Positions 34,263-44,200 of a stretch of DNA of 64,000 bases are shown one piece after another. The position numbers and the translations under genes are program-made. The stretch's first letter is position 1. The number at the start of each line of letters is the position of its first letter. This DNA comes from a bacterium (lineage in GTDB: Bacteria; Myxococcota_A; Bradymonadia; UBA7976; UBA1532), in the NCBI GenBank assembly GCA_030427205.1, contig JAUHXC010000035.1, forward strand, positions 1 through 64,000, read 5' to 3'. The notes under the pieces were generated by a model. It saw nothing but the letters and a program-made list of their open reading frames with translations. It searched no databases and had not been told where the DNA came from.

Positions 34263-35147
34263 ATGATCCGAACCTTGGCGCGATGGGGCGCCGTCGTCTG
34301 GATGGCGGGCTGCCTCACGTTGGTCGTCGGGTGCAATCAGGAACGCAATGAGTCGATCCGGCTCATGAACCAGGGGCTGCAGCTCTTCAAGCAGGATCGA
34401 CTGACCGACGCCCTGAGCAAGCTGGCCCAGGCCGCCGACGTCGACCCGACCAACGACCGGGCGTTCTTTTATCAGGGGCTGCTCTACGAGCAGAAGCTCG
34501 ACAAGTTCAAGTCGGCCGAAGAGAACTACCGCAAGGCGTTGGAGTTGCGTCCGGACAGCGGCGAGTACAGCTATCACCTCGGGGCGACCCTGGCGAAGCA
34601 GGAGCGCTGGAAGGACGCCGTGAGCACGCTCGAGCAGGCGATCCAGCTCGACGCGACCCGGGCCGAGGCTCACCTGCGGCTGGGCATGGCGCTCGAGAAC
34701 CTCGAGCAGTTCGACCGGGCGCAGGAAGTCTACATGAAGGCCATCCGGACCAACCCCCGGTTGCCCGAGGCCTACAACTCGCTGGGCAACCTCTATCGCC
34801 GCTTCGAGCAGTACTCGCACGCGGCGCAGGTGTTCAAGAACGCCACCCAGAACAACCCGGACTGGGCGCTGAACTACCACGACCTCGGTCTGGTGTATCA
34901 GGCCCAGAGCCGCCTCGACGACGCGATCGCGCAATTCGAGAAGGCGCACCGTCTCGACGGCAAGCACACCGGCACGCTGTTCAACCTGGGCATGGCCCAT
35001 CACGCCAACGGCGACGCTTCGAAGGCCCGGCAGTATCTGCAGGTGTACCTGACGCGGCGCACGGCGAACGAAGATCCGCTGCGGATCGAGGCGGCGCAGG
35101 ATACCCTCGCACGTCTGGAAGAGGCGGCGAAGAAGCGACCGAAGTGA
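34263..35147 (+). CDS. TPR lipoprotein
   Basis: 294 residues. Lipobox LVVGC (Cys at 24) after a hydrophobic signal, so envelope-anchored. About seven TPRs follow directly, for example AFFYQGLLYEQKLDKFKSAEENYRKALEL and AYNSLGNLYRRFEQYSHAAQVFKNA (parts). Shorter than the GltE-like lipoprotein and perhaps related to it. Its own promoter region carries a large inverted repeat. It lies 97 bases before the giant gene. Confidence 0.85.
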   Translation: MIRTLARWGAVVWMAGCLTLVVGCNQERNESIRLMNQGLQLFKQDRLTDALSKLAQAADVDPTNDRAFFYQGLLYEQKLDKFKSAEENYRKALELRPDSGEYSYHLGATLAKQERWKDAVSTLEQAIQLDATRAEAHLRLGMALENLEQFDRAQEVYMKAIRTNPRLPEAYNSLGNLYRRFEQYSHAAQVFKNATQNNPDWALNYHDLGLVYQAQSRLDDAIAQFEKAHRLDGKHTGTLFNLGMAHHANGDASKARQYLQVYLTRRTANEDPLRIEAAQDTLARLEEAAKKRPK

Positions 35148-35244
35148 CGCGCGGCACCAAGCTCCCGTCGGCCGGACGGGCCGATGGGGGCCCGGGCTGC
35201 CGTCCACCCGAAAGATTCGAGCATTCCCTGGCGAGGCGATCTCC

Positions 35245-38200
35245 ATGACCGAGCGGATTCGCGAGCTCTTCGACGCGGTGATTGAGGACCCGAGCAACCG
35301 TGAAGCGAGCGGTGAACTCGAGGCGCTCCTGCGCGAGCAGGAGAGCTGGGAGGAACTCAACCAGCTCTACATCCACCTCGCCGAGCACGAGGTGGACGAC
35401 CTCGAGGCTCGAGCGGGCTACCTGCGCAAGGCGGGTGCCGTCTCTCGGGACCGACTCGAAGACCTCGGCACCGCGGTGCAGCTCTTCAGCGCCTCGCTGG
35501 AGGGCGAAGGCCTCGATCCGGGCGGCGTGCTCGAGACGCTCGCCGAGATGCGCCGGCTGCTGCTGGTGCTCGGGGAGTGGGACAGCTACTTCGAGGTGGC
35601 CGACGCCGAGCTGCAGCGGGTGGAGGAGCCGGCGGCACGCGGCGCCTTGATCTTCCAGATGGCGCAGATCCTCGACGAGCGGGTGGGCGATCGTTCGCGG
35701 GCCCTCGAGTACTACGAGGCGGCCTACCAGACCGACCCCCAGAACCTCGACGCGGTGGCGGCCGCCCGCCGTATCCACCGTGACGTCGACAACCTCGAGA
35801 TGGTCGTGCAGCTCATGCAGTACGAACTCGAGAACGCCGGCGATGACGCTCGGCGGCTGTCGGTGCTGTCGGAGATGGCCAACCTCTATCTCGTCGACCT
35901 CGGGGAGCACGAGGCGGCGGTTCCGGTGCTGCAGGAGATCGTGCGGCTCGACCCGGAGAACGCCGACGCCCGCGCCCGCCTCGAAGCGCTCGGGGTGGGG
36001 GACGAAGACGAGGCCGGTCCGGAGTCGACGGTCGAGACCGACATCGAGTCGACCACCGAGCCCGAAGCCGCCCCCGAGCCCGCGCCGCCGGCCGAGCCGA
36101 CCCCGGCCCCCGCCGCCGCTGCGCCCGAGCCGCTGGCGCCCGAGCCGGAGGTCGAGGACGACGACGAAGACGAAGACGAGGCGCTCGACCGACTGTCGGC
36201 CCTCGAGCTGGAGGCGATGGCGCGCACGGCCTCCGGGGCCCGAGCCCACGACCTCTACGGTCGGGCGGCCGCGGCCCTCGAGCCCGGCGACGACGAGTTC
36301 ACCCGGCTCTATCTCGCGGCCGTCGAAGCCGACGCCGGCGAGGTCGAGGTGTACTGGGCGGCCGGACGCAGCTTCGAGGGCTCCGACGAGGTCAAGGCCT
36401 CCGTCGCGGCGGGCCTCGATGCGCTCGCTGAGTCGAACGCCCGTGGCGATGCCGTCGCCGCCCACCGGCTGGTCTTCGGCGCTGCGCACCTCGGCGAGGA
36501 GCGCACCGTCGACTACAAGCTGCGCGAGATGGCCAAGAAGTCGGACGACCCGGCGGTCGTGCGCTGGCAGACCGTGCGCCTCGTCGAGGCCGGCAAGTGG
36601 CGCAACGTACAGCAGGTCTTCGCCAAGGAGGCCGGCGGCTCGCCCGCCGAGGCGCGGGTCGTGGCCCTGCGGCAGATGGCGCGTCTGGCCGAGAAGCGGC
36701 TCGGCGACCAGGAGAAGGCCGCCGACTTCTGGCGCCAGGTGCATCAGGCCGACAAGGCCGACAAGGCCGCGCGCAAGGCGTTGCTGCGGCTCTACGAGGC
36801 GCTCGGCAAGGAGAAGGAGCTCATCGACGTCCTGCGGGTCGTCATCGACGACATCCCCGAGGGCCGGACCCAGAAGAAGCTCGACGGCCTGCGTCGGCTC
36901 GCGGGGCTGGTGGCCAACCAGCCGCGCCAGGACGCCCAGGTGGTGCAGATCTACTCGGAGATCCTCGCCCTCGATCCGGAGGACGCCGAGGCGCCGGCGC
37001 TGCTCATCGAGAAGTACGAGGCGATGCGCCGCTGGCCCGACCTCATCGGCGTGCTCGAGACGCAGTTCGAGCGGGCCGAAGGCCAGGACAAGATCGACTT
37101 CGGGGTGCAGATCGCCCAGCTCTATCTGGGGCGGCTGCGCAATCAGGCCGAGGCCATCAAGGCTTTCGAGGGCGTGCTCGAACTCGACCCGGAGAACAAG
37201 GAGGCCCTCGAGGCCCTCGACGGGATGTACGAGAAGCGGCGCGACTGGGACAACCTGATCGCGACCCGTCAGCGTATCGCCGATCTGGCCGACGACATCG
37301 ACGCCCGGCTGGAGGGCTACAAGGCCCTGGCGGCCTACGCCGACAAGAAGATCCGGCGGCCCAACATCACCCAGGCGCTGTGGGAGAAGGTCCGCGAGAT
37401 CGCCCCGGAGGACGCCGACGCGCTGCGGGCCCTCGTGGGCGCCTACGAGCAGGGCAAGAACTTCGAGGAGCTCGTCGAGACCATCGACATCCTCGTCGAT
37501 CTCGTCGACGGCAAGAAGGAACAGATCGACCTGCTGCAGAAGTCCGGCTCGGTGCTGCAGGACCGGATGGACGACAAGGCCCGCTCGGTGCCGATCTGGC
37601 AGCGGCTGCTCGAGCTCGATCCGAACAACCGCCGCGCGGGCGACTCGCTGAAGAAGGCCCTCGTCGAGCTGGGCGACTGGGACGCGTTGGAGACCTTCTA
37701 CGCCGACCAGCGCAACGGCTGGGCCGAGCTGGTGCGCCTGCTCGAAGGCCAGGTCGGGGTGCAGAAGGAGGACGCGGTCAAGATCGACCTGCTCTTCCGC
37801 GCGGCCCGCATCTACGAAGAGCAGACCGAGCAGCAGGACCGCGCCGTGCGGGCCCTCGAGCGGGTGCTGCAGACCGAGCCGGGCAACGTCGAGGCCGCGC
37901 GTCGGCTGGAGCCGATCTACACCGAGACCGAAGATCACCGGAAGCTGGTGGGCGTGCTCGAGGTGCTGCTGCACGACGAGCAGGAGCCCGAGCAGCGGCG
38001 GGTCCTCATGCTGCGCAGCGCCGAGCTGGCCGAGCAGCACATGCGCAATACCGAAGGCGCATTCCACTGGATCCGGCAGGTCATCGCCGAGCACCCGGCC
38101 GACGCCAAGGCCCGCGAAGAGCTGGTCCGCCTCGGTGAGGTCACCGGCGACTGGCAGGCGGTGCACGACGATCTGGCCGAGGCGCTCGACAAGGTGCCGG

Positions 38201-41200
38201 AGATGGCGCCGGCCGAGGTCGACCCGAGCGAGGCGCAGCTGGCGATCCTGCTCGAGCTGGGCCGCATCCTCGACCAGCAGATGGGCGCTCACGACGGGTC
38301 GCTGGGCCGCTACCATCAGGCGCTGGAGATCGACCCCGACAACCGGCAGGCCCTCGACGCCGTCGAGCAGCTCTACACCCGGGCGATGAACTGGCACGAG
38401 CTGCTCGGGGTGCTCGACCGCAAGCTGGCGCTGGCCGAAGAGGTCGACGAGCGCAAGGAGCTGCATCGCAAGGCGGGCTTGATCTTCGAGAATCAGCTCG
38501 AAGACGCCATGTCGGCGATCGAGCGCTACCGCAACGTGGTCGACGAAGACCCCGCCGACCGCGACGCGCTCGAAGCGCTGCGCCGGCTGTACGAGAGCAG
38601 CGAGCAGTTCCACGAGCTGCACGAGGTGCTCGGCAAGCTGCGCCAGATGGCCCTCGACGACGAGGACGCCGAGCAGGCGGTCGCGCTGCAGATGGTGCGG
38701 GCGATCATCGAGCTGCACCACCTCGACCAGACCCCGCAGGCGATCGCGACCTTCCGCGAGATCCTCGAAGGCGACGCGGGCCACGACGGCGCGCGGCAGG
38801 CCCTCGAAGGCTTGCTGGAAGACACGCAGTATCGCGGCGAGGTCAGCGGCATCCTCGAGCCGATCTACCGCGACGCCGCCGCCTGGGAGAACCTGGCGGT
38901 CGTGCTCGAGATCCAGCTCGAGGAGAGCTACGAGGCCGACCGGCGCATCGAGCTGCTCGAGCGCATCGGCCTGCTGCACGTCGAGCGCACCTCGGACATC
39001 GAGCGAGCCTTCGAAGCCTTCGCCCGCATGTTCCGCGAGGCGCCGCACAGCGAGACCGCCATCGAGCAGCTCGCCAAGCTCGCCGACGTGGCCGACGGTT
39101 GGGAGGTGCTCGCCGAGCTGATGGAGCAGGTGCTGCCCGAGGTGCCCGACGAGGCGCTCGCCCGGCAGCTGCTGTCCCGGCTCGCCGAGATCTACGAGAA
39201 CCGGCTCGACAACGCCGAGCAGGCCATCGACGCTCATCGCCGCGCGCTGGACATCGAGCCCGAGGACCGCCCCGCGATCGAGGCGCTCGACCGGCTCTAC
39301 ACTCGCACCGAGCAGTGGATCGAGCTGCTGGCGATCTACCGCCGCAAGCTCGAGCTCACCGAAGAGCCCGAGGCCCGCGAGGCGCTGCAGTTCCAGATCG
39401 CCAACCTGCTCGAGGCGATGCTCGGCGAGCCGCGGGAAGCCATCGCGGTCTACAACGAGATCATCGACGTCGATCCGGAGAACGGGCGGGCGCTCGAGGC
39501 CCTCGACCGGCTCTACGGCCAGGAGGAGATGTGGTCCGAGCTGGCCGACATCCTCGGCCGTCGGCTGGCGCTCATCGAAGACGCCGGCGCGCAGGTGGAG
39601 CTGCGGGTGCGCCTCGGTGAGGTGCGCGAGACGAAGCTGTCGAACTTCGACATGGCCATCGAGACCTACCGCGAGATCCTCGAGGTCGATCCGGACAACG
39701 CCGCCGCCATCGGCGCGTTGGAGCGGCTGAGCGAAGACCCGACCTTCCGGCCGGCCATCGCCGACATCCTCGAGCCGATCTACCAGCGGCAGGACGACTG
39801 GCAGAAGCTGATTCAGGTCTACGAGATCCAGCGCGAGTTCTCGCCGGACGAGACGCGCAAGGTCGAGCTGCTGCACCAGATCGCCGACCTGCATCAGACC
39901 CGCGGGGCCGACGCCGTCTCGGCGTTCCAGAGCTACGCCCGCGCTTTCCAGGTCGACCCCAGCCACGAGGAGACCCTCGGCCACCTGCACCGCATCGCCG
40001 GCGCGCTGGAGCTGTGGGCCGATCTGGCCGAAGTCTACGAGATGCAGGTGCCCGAGATCCTCGACCCGGAGGTGGCCACCGCCATCCACAAGCGGGTCGC
40101 CGAGGTCCAGCTGCGCCAGCTGCAGGACTACGAGGGCGCGCGCAGCCACTACGAGGCGGCGTATCAGGCCGACGACACCGACATGGCGGTGATCGAGGCC
40201 CTCGAAGAGATCTACCGCACCAGCGAGCTGTGGCACGAGCTGGTCTCGGTGCTCTACCGCAAGGCCGAGCTGACCGAGGAGGTCGGCCCCAAGAAGGCGC
40301 TGTATTTCCAGATCGCCGGCCTCAACGAAGAGATGCTCGGCGACCCCTACCGGGCGGTGGAGGCGCTGCGCACCGTGCGCGAGCTCGACCCGGTCGATGG
40401 CCAGGCGCTCGACGAGCTCGAGCGGCTGTTCAACGGCATGGAGCAGTGGGAGGACCTGCTCGAGGTCCTGCACCGCAAGGCCGAGCTGACCGAAGACATC
40501 GAGACCCGCAAGCGCATCTACTACGCCATCGGCGCCTCGTGTGAGATGCAGCTCGACGACCCGATGCGCGCGGTCGACACCTACAACGCCGTGCTCGAGT
40601 GGGACGCCGACGACCTCGAAGCGCTCGGCAGCCTCGAGCGGCTCTACGGCAAGCTCGAATACTGGGAAGACCTGCAGAAGGTGCTCGCCCGCCAGGTCGA
40701 CCTCGTGCCCGCCGAGCAGAAGCTCGACATCCGCTTCCGGGTGGCGCAGCTGCACGAGATCCACCTGCTCGACGTCGAGACCGCCATCGAAGGCTACAAG
40801 GGCATCCTCGACGAGCAGCCGGCCCACGAGGCCTCGATCGAGGCCCTCGAAGGCCTCATCCGCCAGGATCGCGAAGCGCGCATGGCGGCCGAGGTGCTCG
40901 AGCCGGTGCTGACCAAGGCCGGCAACTGGACCCGCATGATCGAGGTCTGGCGTGCGCTGCTCGAGGTCACCATGGACCTCGAGGTGCGCTCGAACCTGCG
41001 CATGCGCATCGGTCAGGCCTACGAGGACATGCTCGCCGACTCGGAGAACGCGTTCACCGCGTACGGCGACGCCTTCCGCGAAGACCCGACGCAGGAGGCG
41101 GCCATGGTCGCCCTCGAGCGGGTCGCCAAGAACGCCGAGATGTGGCAGCCATTCGTCGAGCAGGTCGAAGCCCAGCTCGTCGCCATCCCCAGCGAGTACG

Positions 41201-44200
41201 TCGCCCGCGACCTGTATCTGCGGGTGGCGCGGGCCTTCGAGGAAGAGCTCGGGGACGCCGAGGCGGCCATTCAGCGCTTCCGGCGGGTGCTCGAGATCGA
41301 CCCCGATCACGAGGTCGCCATCCTGGCCCTCGACCGCCTCTACCAGAAGGTCGGCTCGTGGCCCGAGCTGGCCGAGATCCTGCAGTTGCGGGTCGAGCGG
41401 GCCGAGGATGAGCAGCGGGTGCCCCTGCTGCTGCGCCTCGGCGCGCTCTTCGAGACCGCGCTGGACGAGATCTCGCAGTCGATCACCGCCTACAAGGACG
41501 TGCTCGACCTCAAGGAGGAGGAGCCCGAGGCGGTCGCCGCCCTCGAGCGCATGTTCGCCGCGGGCCACGAGCAGCCGGTCATCGGCGAGGTGCTCGAGCC
41601 GATCTACCTGCAGAACGAGCAGTGGGCCAAGCTGCACGACCTGCTGCAGGCGCTGCTGGCGCACCTGATGCCCGGCGAAGACCGCATGCGGTCGATGCAC
41701 CGGCTGGCCGAGATGAGCCTGGAGCAGCTCGAAGACAAGGAGCGCGGCTTCATCTGGTATGGCGAGGCGTTCAAGGAGGTGCCCGAAGACGAGCACAGCC
41801 GCAACGCGCTCAAGGAGCTCGCCGAGGAGCTCGGCGCCTGGGAGAACCTCGTCGCGATCTACACCGAGGGCCTGGAGAATACCCAGGACTTCGAGCTGAT
41901 CCGCACCAGCTGCCACGACATGGCGGTGATCTACCGGGAGAAGCTGCAGAACGACGAGATGGCCGAGTCGATGTATCAGCACGTGCTGACGCAGATCGAC
42001 CCGACCGACGCCCGCTCGCTCAAGGGCCTCGACGTGCTGTTCGAGGAGCAGGGCCGCTGGCCCGAGCTCATCGACATCCTGCGCCGCGAGGTGGAGGTCA
42101 CCTACGACGAGCCCGAGCTCATCGCGCTGATGTATCGCCTGGGCCAGCTCTACGAGCGGCAGGCGGAGCTCGAAGCGGCCGTCGAGGAGTACAACGGCAT
42201 CCTCGCCCGCCAGCCCAACCACCCCGACGCGTTGGCCCGGCTGGAGCAGATCTACGTCGTCCAGGAGAGCTGGGCGCCGCTGTACGAGGTCTACGCCCGT
42301 CAGGCGGAGAACGCCGAGGAGGACATGGCGCTGCGGGCCGGCATCCTCGCCGCGCAGGCCAACCTCGCCGGCAACTTCCTCGACCGCACCTTCGACGCCG
42401 TCGACCTGTGGAGCCAGGTGCTCGACCTGCGGGGCGAGGACGCCGAGGCGCTGATGGCCCTCGAGGGGCTGTATCAGGTGCAGGAGAGCTGGCGCGAGCT
42501 GGTCGACGTCTGCGAGCGGCAGGTCAACCTGCTCGACAACGACCAGCAGCGGGAGAAGCAGCTCTACGCCAAGCTGGGCCGCGTCTGGGGCGACTACCTC
42601 GAGCGCGAGCGCAACGCGCTGGAGAACTGGCACAAGGTCCTCGAGATCGACCCGAACGACGAGGACGCGCTGTGGGCCGTGCGCGAGCTGTACGACCGGG
42701 TGGACGAGCAGCCGCGGGTGGCCGAGTTCGACCACAAGCTGCTGGCGCTCCTGCCCGGCGACGACATGCGCCGCGTCGAGCTGTTCCGGCAGCTCGGCGA
42801 GCTGAACATGGGCGTGCTCGAAGACGAGGGGCAGGCGATCTGGTCCTGGACCCAGCTGCTGGCCCTCGAGCCCTACGACCCGCAGGCCATCGGCTGCCTC
42901 GAAGACCTCTACCAGCAGGCGGAGAACTGGGACGCCTGCGTGCAGATCCTCGAGCGCAAGGTCGAGATCACCGAGGACCCCTACGACAAGGTCAGCATCC
43001 TCTTCCGCGCGGCGGAGATGTACGAGGAGCAGCTCGCCGACGCCGGCGGGGCGCAGTCGGCCTACCAGAAGGTCGTCGAGGTCCAGCCGGACAACTTCGA
43101 CGCCTACGACAACCTCGAGCGGCTCTACGAGGGCGGTGAGCAGTGGGAGGCGCTCGTCGACCTGCTGCTCGCCCGGCTCGCGGTGACCGCCGAGCTGCCC
43201 GAGATGCTCGACATCTACGAGCGCACCGCCAAGGTGCTCGAGGAGCGGCTGGGCAACATCGAGGGCGCGTTCAAGGTGCTCAGCATGGCCTTCGAGGCCA
43301 GCCTCGACGACGAGCGCTTCGGCGCCGAGCTGGCCCGCATCGCCGAGATGGGCAACTTCTGGGGCCCGCTGATCGAGACCTATCAGCAGGTCATCAACGC
43401 GATGGGCGAGGTGCCCGAGTCGGTGCCGCTGCGGGTGCGTGTCGCCCGCTGGTGGGACGGCAAGCTGCAGCAGCCCGAGCACGCCAATACCCACTACGAG
43501 ATGGCGTTGACCATCGAGCCGGACAACGTCGACGCGCTCACCGCGCGCGAGCTGTTGCTCGAGCGCTACGAGCAGTGGGAGATGGTCGCCGCCATCCTGC
43601 AGCGCAAGGTGGAGCTGGTGCAGACCGACGAGGAGAGCAAGGCCAGCTACGAGAAGCTGGCGCGCATCCTCGAGCGCTACCTCGACCGGCCCGACGAGGC
43701 CATCGAGGCCTATCGCCAGGTGCTGCTCGTCGACGCGGCCGATCTGCCGAGCCTGCAGGCCCTCGAAGGCCTCTACACCATCCGCCTGCGCTGGCAGGAG
43801 CTCATCGACGTCCTGCTCAATCAGGCGGCGGTGCTCGAAGACACCACCCAGGTCGTCGAGAAGTACCTGCAGGTCGGCGAGCTGTGGGAGACCCGGCTCG
43901 ATTCGCCCGAGCGGGCCATCGAGGCCTATCGCAACGCGCTGGCGGCCGACGAGGCCTGCGTCGACGCGATGCGGGCCCTCGAGCGGCTCTACGCCCAGCT
44001 CGACCAGTGGACCGAGCTGCTCGACGTCTACGAGCTGATGCTGCAGGTGGCCGCCGACGACAGCGACCGGCTGCGCATCTACCGCCAGATCGCCGAGATC
44101 CAGGAGACCCGGGTCCAGGACCGCTACGCCACCGTCGACGCCTACCGCTCGATGATGGAGATCGCGCCGGGTGACCCCCACGCGGTGCAGGCCCTCGACC